Below, piece after piece: positions 24,045-33,001 of a DNA stretch of 64,000 bases. The number at the start of each line of letters is the position of its first letter. Position 1 is the first letter of the stretch. Source of the stretch: Qipengyuania sp. YIM B01966 (GTDB taxonomy: Bacteria; Pseudomonadota; Alphaproteobacteria; Sphingomonadales; Sphingomonadaceae); NCBI RefSeq assembly GCF_016461955.1, contig NZ_JADMNM010000010.1, forward strand, positions 18,039 through 82,038, in the 5' to 3' direction. Below the pieces are notes generated by a model. That model did not search any database and was not told the origin of the DNA. It was given only the letters and a program-made list of their open reading frames with translations. The position numbers were made by a program, and so were the translations under genes.

Positions 24045-26407
24045 CAGGGCGTGTCTCGTTCGTCCGCGGCGAGCCGCCGCCGGCGCCGATCCGCGTCCTG
24101 TTCGTATTCGCCTGGTTGGTGGTGGGCGGCGAAGAGACCGAAGTCCGTCTGTTGGCAGAAGGGCTCGATCCGGCGCGCTTTGTGATCGATGTGGTCGCCT
24201 GCTTTCGCAAGCCCGGCATGCCCGAGCAGACGCACGACCAATTGCGGGCAGCCGGCGTCAACGTAGATACTACGCCCTATCACCTCGATTTCGAAGGAAC
24301 GGTCACCTACCTCGCCTCGAAACTGCCGGCGTACGATGTGGTCGTCTCATGCCAGAACGTGGCTGACATCTACCCGGCGCTAGAACGGTTGCACTACCGC
24401 CCGCCGCTGATCGAACATGGCGGGCTGGTGTCAGAAGCATTGGCTGGCCCTAAACATTTCACCAACCGCTATGTCGGGGTGTGCGAAACGATCCGCGAGG
24501 CCGCTTCCAGCAAGATGCCCGGGCGCGAGCACCATGCGCTCAAGATACCGTCAATGGTCGATATGCGTGCCTTCGATCCGGCGCACCGTATACCGACCCG
24601 TGCAGCGCTGGGTATCGCCTCAGACGGTGTGCTCGTCGGTTGGGTCGGCCGGCTCGATGCCAAGAAACGGGTCGAGGATTTCATCGACGCCGCCGCGCTG
24701 GTCGCCCGCACCGATCCCCGCACGCATTTCGTGATCATAGGCGGCCCCGATGCGTTCATGCCCGAATATGCCGATGCATTGTACGCTCGGGCGCGCGAGG
24801 CAGGCCTCGATGGTCGGCTTCAGTTCCTCGGCGACCGGCAGGACATCCCGCAGCTACTCGCTGCCCTCGACATCTTCGTCTGGCTGTCGCGCGGCGAAGG
24901 GATGCCGCACGTCATCGCCGAAGCGGGCGCCGCCGCACTGCCGGTGATTGCCACGCCCGACAATGGCGCGCTCGAACAGATTGCCGACCAGGTGTCGGGC
25001 CTGTTCGTCCCGCACGAGGATCCGCCCCGGGTGGCGGCGGCGATAACCCGGTTGGCGCGCGATGAAGCCCTGCGCCAAAGGCTGGGCCGCGCCTTGCATG
25101 CAAAAGTGGCCAGCGTTTACGCCACCGAGGCCGTCCTGCCGCAATGGTCGGCCCTGCTGGCCGAAGTTGCCGCCGAACGCGAGCTGACCCAGGCGCCACC
25201 CTTGTTTGGTTCGCCGATCCTGGGCGGCTTCGAATGTTCCTCCCACCGGCGGGCGCATGATCGGCAGCGGCGCGACATGATTGCGCTGAGCGCGCATGAC
25301 ACAAACGCTGTCGCGCATTATCGGGCTGTTTCACGGCTGGGGATCACCACCGTTCGCGACGGGCTGCGCTGGCACCTTATCGAACAGACGCCCGGGCACT
25401 ACGATTGGAGCAGCATCGCCCAACAATTGGCTGCCGCGCGCGCGACCGGGACCACGGTCATCTGGGATCTGATGCATTATGGTTATCCTGAGGATCTCGA
25501 TCCTCTGGGCACCGACTTCGTCAACCGGTTCACCGATTTTGCCGTGGCAGCTGCAGATCGGATCGCACGCGACAGCGACGGGCCGATGCTGCTGTGCCCG
25601 ATCAACGAAATCAGTTTTTTCGCGTGGGCGGGCGGTGACGTCGCCTACCTCAATCCCTTCGCCCGTGAGCGGGGCCACGAATTCAAGGTGCAATTGGCGC
25701 GGGCGACGATCGAGGCGACCCGGGCAATTCGAGCGGCACATCCGGCGACCCGCTTCTTCACTTGCGAGCCGATGATCCACATCATGGCACATGCAGACCA
25801 GCCCCATGCCATTCCGCGCGCCGAGGAGCATCGGCTGGCACAATTCCAGGCGTTCGACATGCTGACCGGCGAGCAGTGGCCGCAGCTTGACGGGTCGCCT
25901 GATCTGCTCGACGTTGTCGGGGTCAATTTCTATCACAATAATCAATGGGTCCATGGCGAGCAGCCGATGGCGTGGACCGATCCGCGGCGCCGGCGGCTGC
26001 GCGACCTCCTCGCCGAAGTCTATGCCCGCTATGGCCGACCATTGATGATCTCCGAGACGGGGATCGAAGGCGACGAGCGCAGCGCCTGGATCAATTATAT
26101 CGGCGAGGAGGTCGCGGCCGCCATCGCGCGCGGGATCCCGGTGGAGGGGATTTGTCTCTATCCGGTGCTTGGCCATGTGGGATGGGATGACGAGCGCTAT
26201 TGCCCCAATGGCCCGATTGATGTCGATCGACAGGGCAATCTAGCCATCCATGCGCCGTCGGCCGAGGCGATTGCCAAAGCCCTCGGCCTGATCAAGAACG
26301 CGCGCGCCGAATTGCTCGACGCCGGGGTGGGGGATCGAACGTCTCACGAAAAATCGAGCACGCGCGCGAATGCGACAACCTGGTCGGCAAATCACGCCAG
26401 CCACTAG
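24041..26407 (+). CDS. Glycosyltransferase fused to GH1-like glycoside hydrolase
   Basis: 788 residues. Residues about 15-380 form a GT4 glycosyltransferase (VVGGEETEVRLLAEGLDPA, VGWVGRLDAKKRVEDFIDAA, SRGEGMPHVIAEAGAAALPV). From about 388 a TIM-barrel family-1-like module begins. Its putative acid/base Glu523 is in LLCPINEISFF and its nucleophile Glu672 in LMISETGIEG, both in the expected strand-end contexts, so hydrolase or transglycosylase activity is plausible. The last 25 or so residues are Ser/Thr/Asn-rich and look unconserved. It is the last gene of the operon; no convincing hairpin terminator follows. No signal peptide, so the hydrolase would act in the cytosol. Confidence 0.85.
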   Translation: MTGRVSFVRGEPPPAPIRVLFVFAWLVVGGEETEVRLLAEGLDPARFVIDVVACFRKPGMPEQTHDQLRAAGVNVDTTPYHLDFEGTVTYLASKLPAYDVVVSCQNVADIYPALERLHYRPPLIEHGGLVSEALAGPKHFTNRYVGVCETIREAASSKMPGREHHALKIPSMVDMRAFDPAHRIPTRAALGIASDGVLVGWVGRLDAKKRVEDFIDAAALVARTDPRTHFVIIGGPDAFMPEYADALYARAREAGLDGRLQFLGDRQDIPQLLAALDIFVWLSRGEGMPHVIAEAGAAALPVIATPDNGALEQIADQVSGLFVPHEDPPRVAAAITRLARDEALRQRLGRALHAKVASVYATEAVLPQWSALLAEVAAERELTQAPPLFGSPILGGFECSSHRRAHDRQRRDMIALSAHDTNAVAHYRAVSRLGITTVRDGLRWHLIEQTPGHYDWSSIAQQLAAARATGTTVIWDLMHYGYPEDLDPLGTDFVNRFTDFAVAAADRIARDSDGPMLLCPINEISFFAWAGGDVAYLNPFARERGHEFKVQLARATIEATRAIRAAHPATRFFTCEPMIHIMAHADQPHAIPRAEEHRLAQFQAFDMLTGEQWPQLDGSPDLLDVVGVNFYHNNQWVHGEQPMAWTDPRRRRLRDLLAEVYARYGRPLMISETGIEGDERSAWINYIGEEVAAAIARGIPVEGICLYPVLGHVGWDDERYCPNGPIDVDRQGNLAIHAPSAEAIAKALGLIKNARAELLDAGVGDRTSHEKSSTRANATTWSANHASH

Positions 26408-26693
26408 TCACGCGTGCCGGTGGCGGACGTCTGGCGAAAAGGGCGATCTACTCATTCTGCTTGCCTGCCTCCCGTTCGGCGAATTACTCATCATCACTGC
26501 ACGGGTCACCGACCGGCGGCGCTTATGACCGGGCTCCCGCCGGCGGCGGCGGCACGGGTCAAGCGTTTCGGCGGAAGCTACCTTATCCGCGCCGCCGAGT
26601 ATGCAGAGGTCAGACACCTGTGCAAGGGTTGGGTGCACTGCCAGTATTATCTGTGAATAGGTTTTTCCCAACAAGCTGAGCAAGAGCCAGTAA
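26408..26693. other. Gene-free stretch between operon end and tRNA-Leu
   Basis: 286 bases, visibly less GC-rich than the surroundings. Short open frames exist on both strands but have no ribosome site, and the minus-strand one reads through the tRNA. No clear terminator, repeat or integrase remnant was seen. Confidence 0.6.
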
Positions 26694-26780
26694 TGGTGCG
26701 GTCGAGAAGACTCGAACTTCCACGGGCTTTCGCCCACAACGACCTCAACGTTGCGCGTCTACCAGTTCCGCCACGACCGC
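26694..26780 (-). tRNA. tRNA-Leu (anticodon GAG)
   Basis: 87 bases including an encoded CCA. The acceptor stem pairs GCGGTCG with CGACCGC. The anticodon arm is CAACG-TTGAGGT-CGTTG, giving anticodon GAG. A long variable arm (TGGGCGAAAGCCCG) and a TTCGAGT T-loop are present, as expected for a class II leucine tRNA. It reads CUC and CUU codons. Its 3' end faces the glycosyltransferase operon. Confidence 0.96.
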
Positions 26781-26902
26781 ACAGTCATCAGGTCGGCCAG
26801 GGCGGACCTGCGGGGTAGGCGCGCGCCTCTAGCAAAGGGGCTGGCGCCGGGCAAGGGGAACATTGGCCCGGTCGGGGACAGGTGTTTTCCCGCATTTACC
26901 AG

Positions 26903-27154
26903 ATGGTTCACCGCGCGCTAACCATGCGCATGACCCCTGCCGCCGTATTCCTGCTGCTTGCCGTCAGTGGTTCCGCACCGTTGGTGCCTGATGCCACGGT
27001 GCGCCCGGCTGCACGGGCGGAGGCGCGCGCCAGCGTTCGCGTGCTGCCAACGCGCCGAGTGCGCGAGATCGTCATGCGTGCTGACACGCAGCCCGGCCCC
27101 GAGGTCACCGTGCGCCGCGATGCGGCCGGCACGGTGTGGGCCGAGTTCAGCTGA
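26903..27154 (+). CDS. Small predicted secreted protein
   Basis: 83 residues from ATG 26903; GTG 26882 and ATG 26924 are alternative starts, and none has a convincing ribosome site. A hydrophobic stretch (TPAAVFLLLAVSGSAP) suggests a signal peptide. The mature part is short, basic and Arg/Val-rich, ending TVRRDAAGTVWAEFS. No family recognised. It is convergent with the zinc-ribbon gene, with nine bases between stop codons. Confidence 0.45.
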   Translation: MVHRALTMRMTPAAVFLLLAVSGSAPLVPDATVRPAARAEARASVRVLPTRRVREIVMRADTQPGPEVTVRRDAAGTVWAEFS

Positions 27155-27163
27155 GGACGCGCG

Positions 27164-27910
27164 TCAGTCGGGTTTCCAGCCGAATTCCGCGACCCGCGCC
27201 GAGCGCGGAACATCGGTCACCGCCTCGTTGATCGCCACCGTCTCCCCCGGGGCGAGCGTCGCCTGCGGGGGCGCAACCTCCCAGGTATAGACGATCCGTT
27301 CCTGGCCATCGCGCAGGACGATCAGGATCGGCGGGATCGAGCGGGTTTCGCGCCCGGTATTTGTGATCGTCCCGCTCGCACCGAAAAACTCCACCCCGCT
27401 TGGCAGGGTGCGGCGATCCTGCTGGTCGCCGGGAAATTCGAGCAGCAAATCGGGTTGCTGCGCGCCGAAAGTAGGACGCGCGACCGGCACCCAGTCGGGC
27501 AAGCCGAACCAACTGGTGGCGGCGATCGTGCCGATGGCGACCAACGCGAACAGGGATGCTGCCAGCGTCCACATCCGGGCCGGGTTGCGGCGAGCGCGGA
27601 AGAGTGGCGCGTGATCGAAGGGCGAGGTGTCCGGCTCGTCGACCGGACTTGGCGGGGGCATCGCGGCCGCCGCCGGTCGTTCGAACGCAGGCATCGGCGC
27701 AGGCGCTGGCACGGGCCCCGCAGCCGTCTCAACGGCGGGCGGCGGAGCAACGGCGAGCGGCGGCGCCTGCTCAACGGCCGCCGGCTGCTCGGGCCCATCC
27801 TGGAACCACGAGTGCCGGCATTTCGCGCAGCGCACCGTCCGGCCCTGCGCGCCCACGGCGCTGTCGGGCACGACATAGCGTGTCGAACAGGCGGGGCAGG
27901 CGATGATCAT
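27164..27910 (-). CDS. MJ0042-type zinc-ribbon membrane protein
   Basis: 248 residues. The N-terminus is an MJ0042 zinc ribbon with two Cys pairs, CPAC (residues 5-8) and CAKC (about 28-31). A Pro/Ala-rich linker follows, then one membrane helix (TLAASLFALVAIGTIAATSW) and a C-terminal domain resembling DUF3426 (GTITNTGRETRSIPPILIVL). Topology should be N-in, C-out. Function unknown; the gene is divergent from ftsE, an arrangement I associate with sphingomonads. Confidence 0.85.
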   Translation of the reverse strand: MIIACPACSTRYVVPDSAVGAQGRTVRCAKCRHSWFQDGPEQPAAVEQAPPLAVAPPPAVETAAGPVPAPAPMPAFERPAAAAMPPPSPVDEPDTSPFDHAPLFRARRNPARMWTLAASLFALVAIGTIAATSWFGLPDWVPVARPTFGAQQPDLLLEFPGDQQDRRTLPSGVEFFGASGTITNTGRETRSIPPILIVLRDGQERIVYTWEVAPPQATLAPGETVAINEAVTDVPRSARVAEFGWKPD

Positions 27911-28061
27911 GTCCTTGCTTTACGCAAACCCCCCTGCCCGACAAGGCTCGCGGTCGGTGACATGGCCCGGCAACGCCTTTTTTCCACATCGCAGCGCGGC
28001 TATAGGACGCGCCGATCATGCGCCTTACACCCCGATCCCGCTTAGCCTTGGCGCGCCATCG

Positions 28062-28793
28062 ATGACCGGCGCGAGCGACATCGTGACGTTCGATAATGTT
28101 GGGCTGCGTTACGGCAGCGAGCGCGAGGTGCTGAGCAACGTTTCCTTCACGCTTTATCCGGGCAGCTTTTACTTCCTCACCGGGGCAAGCGGGGCGGGCA
28201 AGACGTCGCTGCTGCGGCTGCTCTATCTGGCGCAGCGGCCGTCGCGCGGGGCGATCCGCATGTTCGGCGAGGATATCATTACCATGCCGCGCGCGCGCCT
28301 GCCGGGGTTCCGCCGGCGGCTGGGCGTGGTGTTTCAGGATTTCCGCCTGATCCCGCACCTGTCGGCCTACGATAATGTTGCGCTGCCACTGCGCATCTCG
28401 GGCGTTGCCGAAAGTGAGATCTCCAAGCCGGTCGCCGATATGCTCGAGTGGGTGGGCCTGACCCACCGTGCCGAAGCGCGTCCGGCGAGCCTGTCAGGCG
28501 GCGAACAGCAGCGCGTGGCGATCGCGCGGGCAGTGATCGGCCGGCCCGAATTGCTGGTCGCGGACGAGCCCACCGGCAATGTCGATCCCGACATGGCCCT
28601 GAAGCTTCTGCGGCTCTTCGAGGCGCTCAACCGGCTGGGCACCACCATCGTCGTGGCGACACACGACGTCCATCTGCTGCGCAAGGTGCCAGATTCGCTG
28701 ATCATGCGGCTCGACCGGGGCACTTTGTCCGACCCGACCGGGGCGCTGCGGTACCCCCCGCGCCCTGCGCCGAGCGAAGAAGCCGGCGCATGA
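28062..28793 (+). CDS. ftsE: Cell division ATP-binding protein FtsE
   Basis: 243 residues. FtsE is the ATPase of the FtsEX complex, which activates peptidoglycan hydrolases at the septum from the cytosolic side. Walker A GASGAGKTS, signature LSGGEQQRVAIARAV and Walker B LLVADEPTGNVD are intact. The start MTGASDIVTFDNVGLRYG at 28062 places the domain at normal length; upstream in-frame starts add an unrelated leader that overlaps the divergent zinc-ribbon gene. It overlaps ftsX as ATGA, as part of a four-gene coupled operon. Confidence 0.96.
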   Translation: MTGASDIVTFDNVGLRYGSEREVLSNVSFTLYPGSFYFLTGASGAGKTSLLRLLYLAQRPSRGAIRMFGEDIITMPRARLPGFRRRLGVVFQDFRLIPHLSAYDNVALPLRISGVAESEISKPVADMLEWVGLTHRAEARPASLSGGEQQRVAIARAVIGRPELLVADEPTGNVDPDMALKLLRLFEALNRLGTTIVVATHDVHLLRKVPDSLIMRLDRGTLSDPTGALRYPPRPAPSEEAGA

Positions 28794-29692
28794 GAAGCTG
28801 GCGCACCCATCTGCCCGGCCCGCGCGCCGATGCGCTCCTGCCGCAGGCGCGGCTGGCGGGGCCGATGCCGTGGGTGATCGCGATCATGGTCACGCTGACG
28901 GTGATCGCGGTCGCCGGCGGGTTGGCGTTGAGCAATATAGTTCAGCAGGCGCGCAGCGACCTTGCCGGCGGGCTCACTGTCCAGATCGTCAATGCGGACC
29001 CGGTGGGCCGCGCGCGCGACGCGGAGAGCGCCCGCCGAGCGCTGGTGACCGACCCTGCCGTGCGCTCGGTCCGCGCGATCCCGCAGGCCGAGATCGAGGC
29101 GCTGCTCGAACCGTGGCTGGGCGATCATGTCGGGGAACAGGGCGTGCCGGTGCCGGCGATGATCGACGTCCGGCTGAACAGGGATGCCTCGCCCGAACAG
29201 CTTGCCCATCTGCGCGCCAGCCTCGCGCCGATCGCCCCGAGTGCGCGGATTGACGCGCAGTCGAGCTGGCTGCGGCCGGTCTTCTCGGCCATCGTCTCGC
29301 TGCGGCTGGCGGCCTTGCTGCTGGTCATTCTGCTGGCCGCATCGGGCGCGGCGGCGGTGGTGCTCGCCGTGCGCAGCGCGCTCGGCGCCAATCGCGACAC
29401 GATCGAAATCGTTCACCTGCTGGGCGGTAACGATCGCCAGATCGCCCGCCTGTTCCAGCGTTCGGTGGGCGTCGACGCGCTGTTGGGGGGCCTGGCCGGG
29501 CTCGCTCTGGGTAGCGGCGCGGTCCTGCTGCTGGGCCGGCGGTTCGGCGAGCTGCAATCCGGGCTGGTCAGTGGCGGCGGCCTCTCCCTGTCCGACTGGA
29601 TCGTGATCGCCAGCGTGCCGCTGATCGGGCTCGCGCTGGCGCTGGTGACCGCGCGGGTTACCGTGCTGCGCGGTCTGGGGCGGGTGCTGTGA
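28790..29692 (+). CDS. ftsX: Cell division protein FtsX
   Basis: 300 residues. FtsX is the membrane partner of FtsE and carries a periplasmic domain that recruits hydrolase activators. One helix near residues 25-45 (VIAIMVTLTVIAVAGGLAL) precedes a periplasmic segment, followed by three C-terminal helices (about 170-195, 220-245 and 265-290), the usual FtsX layout. The N-terminus (PGPRADALLPQARLAGPMPW) matches alphaproteobacterial FtsX. The stop overlaps the next start as GTGA. Confidence 0.94.
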   Translation: MRSWRTHLPGPRADALLPQARLAGPMPWVIAIMVTLTVIAVAGGLALSNIVQQARSDLAGGLTVQIVNADPVGRARDAESARRALVTDPAVRSVRAIPQAEIEALLEPWLGDHVGEQGVPVPAMIDVRLNRDASPEQLAHLRASLAPIAPSARIDAQSSWLRPVFSAIVSLRLAALLLVILLAASGAAAVVLAVRSALGANRDTIEIVHLLGGNDRQIARLFQRSVGVDALLGGLAGLALGSGAVLLLGRRFGELQSGLVSGGGLSLSDWIVIASVPLIGLALALVTARVTVLRGLGRVL

Positions 29693-30225
29693 TACGCCGC
29701 TTCGCCGCCGCGATCGCGCTGGTCTGGGCGCTCGGGTTCCTGTGGTTCGTGACCGCGCTTCCGCAGCCTGCAGCCGCGGTGAAGACCGATGCGGTGATCG
29801 TCCCGACCGGCGGCAGCGGCAGAATCGCGCGCGGGCTCGACGTGCTTGACGCCGGGCAAGCGCGCATGATGCTGGTCTCGGGCGTTGATCGCGAAGTCAG
29901 GCCCGAAGAATTTGCCGCGGAGTTCAACGTGCCGCCGGCAACGATGGAATGCTGCGTCACGCTCGGCTTCGCGGCGGTCGATACGCGCAGCAACGCCGCC
30001 GAAACCGCCGACTGGGTGCGCGAACAGGGCCTGCGCAGTCTGCGGCTGGTGACGACCGACTGGCATATGCGCCGCGCCCGGGCCGAGCTGGAGCGCACTC
30101 TCCCGGCCCATGTGTCGATCGTCGAGGATGCGGTCAGGTCCGAACCGTCGCTGAGGACCTTGTTTCTTGAGTATCACAAGCTGATCGCCAGCCGGCTGGC
30201 GGCGGTGGCGGGCGATGTGCTGTGA
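29689..30225 (+). CDS. YdcF-like (DUF218) protein
   Basis: 178 residues with a GTG start inside the ftsX stop codon. One N-terminal helix (AIALVWALGFLWFVTAL) is followed by a DUF218 fold: DAVIVPTGGSGRIARGLDVL, MLVSGVDREV, DTRSNAAETADWVRE and LVTTDWHMRRARAELER. E. coli members (YdcF, SanA, ElyC) act on envelope integrity and cell wall precursors; the placement after ftsEX fits a peptidoglycan or envelope role, but this is inference. Confidence 0.88.
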   Translation: MIRRFAAAIALVWALGFLWFVTALPQPAAAVKTDAVIVPTGGSGRIARGLDVLDAGQARMMLVSGVDREVRPEEFAAEFNVPPATMECCVTLGFAAVDTRSNAAETADWVREQGLRSLRLVTTDWHMRRARAELERTLPAHVSIVEDAVRSEPSLRTLFLEYHKLIASRLAAVAGDVL

Positions 30226-30905
30226 TCGCGCTGCGCAATTTGGCTTTCTATGTCGCTTTCTACAGCGGATCGGCGGTGCTGGTGCCGTTTGCCGGACTGA
30301 TGGGCACGATCCACGCCCCATGGGCGCGCGGGCCAATCCAGGCGTGGTCGAACTGGCATCGCTGGTGCGTGACACGCCTGCTCGGCATCGCGGTCCGCAC
30401 CGAGGGGGTTAACCCGGGAATCCCGGCGCTCTATGCGATCAAGCACGAAAGCTTTTTCGAGGCGATAGACGCGCCAGTTCTGCTCGACCGCCCGGTTCCC
30501 TTCGCCAAGGCCGAACTGTTCCGAATTCCCGGCTGGGCAGCAGCATCGAGTGCCTGGGGCGCGGTTGCGGTCGAACGCGAACAGGGCGCTAAGATGCTGC
30601 GCCAGATGGTCGGGCAGGCACGCAGCTATGCCGCTGAAGGCCGACAATTGGTGATCTTCCCGGAAGGCACCCGAGTGCCCCACGGGGGCCCCGCGCCGCT
30701 GCAGGCAGGCTTTGCCGGACTCTACAAGATGCTCGGTCTGCCGGTGGTGCCAGTAGCGGTCGATAGCGGCCCGCTCTATCACCGGCGGTGGAAGCGCCCC
30801 GGGACGATCACGTATCGGTTCGGCGAGATTATCGCACCGGGCCTGCCGCGCGAAGAAATGGAGCGCAGGGTCGGCGAGGCGCTCAACGCGCTCAATCCGG
30901 GCTGA
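30222..30905 (+). CDS. Lysophospholipid (1-acylglycerol-3-phosphate) acyltransferase
   Basis: 227 residues, PlsC family. A membrane helix at the N-terminus precedes the catalytic box, here IKHESFFEA (HX4E rather than the more common HX4D), and the substrate box IFPEGTRVPHG. These enzymes acylate lysophosphatidate to phosphatidate. The GTG start overlaps the stop of the DUF218 gene, so it ends the coupled ftsE-ftsX-DUF218-plsC operon. A second family member lies at 59629. Confidence 0.9.
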   Translation: MIALRNLAFYVAFYSGSAVLVPFAGLMGTIHAPWARGPIQAWSNWHRWCVTRLLGIAVRTEGVNPGIPALYAIKHESFFEAIDAPVLLDRPVPFAKAELFRIPGWAAASSAWGAVAVEREQGAKMLRQMVGQARSYAAEGRQLVIFPEGTRVPHGGPAPLQAGFAGLYKMLGLPVVPVAVDSGPLYHRRWKRPGTITYRFGEIIAPGLPREEMERRVGEALNALNPG

Positions 30906-30920
30906 CCGTCACTTCTGCTA

Positions 30921-31826
30921 TCAATGGTCAGATCGCCCGAAATCGGGCCGAGCATCGTCCTGCCCCTGTTCGATCACCTGCCGGCGGATCGCGCGGGTGC
31001 GAGTAAACAGGTCGAACAGCGCATCGCCGTCACCATTGCGGATCGCCCGCTGCAAGGCGGTGAGATCCTCGGTAAAGCGGCCGAGCATTTCGAGCACCGC
31101 GCCGCGATTGGCGAGAAACACGTCGCGCCACATGGTCGGATCGCTCGCCGCGATGCGGGTGAAATCCCGGAAACCGCCGGCCGAATATTTGATTACCTCG
31201 CTCTCGGTGACCTGTTCGAGGTCGGAAGCGGTGCCGACGATTGTATAGGCGATGAGATGCGGGATGTGGCTGGTCACCGCGAGGACCAGATCGTGATGGT
31301 CGGCATCCATCACCTCGACCCGCGCGCCTAGCGCTTCCCATAAGGCGCTGAGCCGGGCGAGGCTGGCAGGATCGACCTCGGGGCCGGGGGTGAGGATGCA
31401 CCAGCGGCGGCGGAACAGTTCGGCAAAGCCCGCATCCGGTCCGCTGCGCTCGGTCCCGGCCACAGGGTGGGCGGGTATGATCTGATGCCCCGGCAGCGCC
31501 GCCGCCAGCGCGCGGGCGACTGTCCCTTTGGCTGATCCGACATCGCTGATAATCGCGTCCTCTCGCAGCGCCGGGGCAATCTCGGCCGCGACCGACGCCA
31601 TGGCGCCCACAGGGACGCACAGGATGACCAGATCGGCACCTACCACGGCCTCTGCGGCACTCTCGACAACGCTTTGCGTCAAACCGCGCTGTTGAGCCCG
31701 TGCGCGGGTTGCGGGATCGGCATCATACCCGATGGTCACCGTGCCGGGCAGCGCCTCGCGCATCGCAAGGCCGATCGAGCCGCCGAGCAGCCCGAGACCG
31801 ATCAGGACGACGCGCTCGAAGCTCAT
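30921..31826 (-). CDS. tyrA: Prephenate/arogenate dehydrogenase
   Basis: 301 residues. It converts prephenate or arogenate to the tyrosine precursor with NAD(P). The start [20 protein letters not shown] carries the Rossmann motif; ATG 31826 overlaps the hisC stop (ATGA), while a GTG four codons earlier lies inside hisC. Conserved segments: [24 protein letters not shown] and [17 protein letters not shown]. There is no chorismate mutase or ACT domain. The hisC-tyrA pairing fits a shared role of the aminotransferase in tyrosine and phenylalanine synthesis. Confidence 0.94.
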   Translation of the reverse strand: MSFERVVLIGLGLLGGSIGLAMREALPGTVTIGYDADPATRARAQQRGLTQSVVESAAEAVVGADLVILCVPVGAMASVAAEIAPALREDAIISDVGSAKGTVARALAAALPGHQIIPAHPVAGTERSGPDAGFAELFRRRWCILTPGPEVDPASLARLSALWEALGARVEVMDADHHDLVLAVTSHIPHLIAYTIVGTASDLEQVTESEVIKYSAGGFRDFTRIAASDPTMWRDVFLANRGAVLEMLGRFTEDLTALQRAIRNGDGDALFDLFTRTRAIRRQVIEQGQDDARPDFGRSDH

Positions 31827-32932
31827 GGAGCCCCGCACGCCGCGGCCAGCGCGCCGGCCACCGCAGCCATATCCGCCGCGCTGCCGATGGTAATCCGCAA
31901 GGCATCAGGCAGCCCCTGACCCGGCAGATGACGCACGGCATAGCCCGCCGCATTGATCGCCGCGAGCGCGGCAGCCGCGCTCAGCCGCCCTTCAAACAGC
32001 ACCAGCACGAAATTGCCCTTGCTTGGCACCGCGCGTAGCCCGTGATTGCCGAGCGCCGCGATCGCAGCGCAAAATCGCGCCCCTTCGGCGAGATTGTGAT
32101 CGCGCGATTGCTCGACAAAGGCCTGATCGGCCAGCGCCGCAACCGCCGCGAGCTGGCCGTGCGTGGTCACGTTGAACGGCCCGCGGATCGCGCCGAGCGT
32201 GGCAATCAGCGCGGGCGCCCCGGTCGCCCAGCCGATCCGTTCGCCGGCAAGCCCGTAGATCTTCGAAAAGGTTCGTGTGACCAGCACATTTTCGTGTTGC
32301 TCAGCCAGTGCGAGCCCGCCATCATCCTCGCCCGGTGCAAGATATTCGGCATAGGCCTGGTCGATCACCAGCAGCACCTCCGCCGGCAGGCCGGCGTGCA
32401 GCCGGGCCATCGCCTCTCTGTCGATCCAGGTGCCGGTCGGGTTGTTCGGATTGGCGACAAACACCACGCGCGTCGCCGGGGTAACGGCAGCCAGCAGCGC
32501 ATCGACATCGGTGCCGTATTCGCGATCGGGCGCGATCACCGGCGTCGCCCCGCAGCGGCGCGCGGCGATATCGTAGACGGCAAAGCTGTAACGAGTGAAC
32601 AGCACCTCGTCGCCCGGCCCGGCATAGGCCTGCGCCGCGAGATTGAGCAATTCATCCGATCCGGTGCCGCAGACGATGCGTTGCGGATCGATCATGTGCA
32701 ACGCCCCGATGGCGGCCCGCAGCGCGGTGCTGTCGGGATCGGGATAGTGCGCCAGATCGCCCGTTGTGGACAGCGCCGCCAGCGCGACCGGGCTGGTGCC
32801 GAGCGGGTTCTCATTGGCCGACAGCTTGATCAGCGCCCGCCCGTCCGCCGCCTTGGCCGCGCCCGGCACATAGGGCGCGATGGCGGCGATCCACGGTTTG
32901 GGCGAAGGCTGGCGGTCGGGCGCGGGGGTCAT
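31823..32932 (-). CDS. hisC: Histidinol-phosphate / aromatic aminotransferase
   Basis: 369 residues, class II PLP aminotransferase. It transaminates histidinol phosphate, and in alphaproteobacteria often aromatic acids as well. PLP features: [14 protein letters not shown] at the N-terminus, [14 protein letters not shown], the conserved Tyr in IDQAYAEY, and the Lys that binds PLP in [15 protein letters not shown]. The ATG at 32932 begins [14 protein letters not shown]. It is translationally coupled to tyrA, and divergent from metX across about 70 bases. Confidence 0.93.
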   Translation of the reverse strand: MTPAPDRQPSPKPWIAAIAPYVPGAAKAADGRALIKLSANENPLGTSPVALAALSTTGDLAHYPDPDSTALRAAIGALHMIDPQRIVCGTGSDELLNLAAQAYAGPGDEVLFTRYSFAVYDIAARRCGATPVIAPDREYGTDVDALLAAVTPATRVVFVANPNNPTGTWIDREAMARLHAGLPAEVLLVIDQAYAEYLAPGEDDGGLALAEQHENVLVTRTFSKIYGLAGERIGWATGAPALIATLGAIRGPFNVTTHGQLAAVAALADQAFVEQSRDHNLAEGARFCAAIAALGNHGLRAVPSKGNFVLVLFEGRLSAAAALAAINAAGYAVRHLPGQGLPDALRITIGSAADMAAVAGALAAACGAP

Positions 32933-32979
32933 GGCGCGCCGCGATAGCGCGGCTTGGCCGCGATTGACAGCCTGTGCCC

Positions 32980-32995
32980 CCTCCCGCAATCGGGA
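32980..32995 (+). promoter_or_regulatory. Hairpin overlapping the metX ribosome binding site
   Basis: CTCCCG-CAAT-CGGGAG forms a perfect six-base-pair stem with a four-base loop. Its right arm contains GGGAG (32991-32995), which lies six bases before the metX ATG and is the only good ribosome site there. When folded the site would be hidden. Whether a ligand, protein or temperature opens it is unknown. Confidence 0.5.
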
Positions 32996-33001
32996 GCCTT
33001 C

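Noticed and set aside
26408..26737. 109-codon minus-strand frame
   Set aside because: Its first codons lie inside tRNA-Leu and it has no ribosome site.
26856..26884. Stress promoter before the small secreted protein
   Set aside because: GGAAC is present, but the nearest GTT is about 20 bases away, outside the 16-17 spacing.
32933..33001. SAM-II riboswitch upstream of metX
   Set aside because: The 70-base gap lacks the conserved pseudoknot core; only a simple hairpin over the ribosome site is seen.
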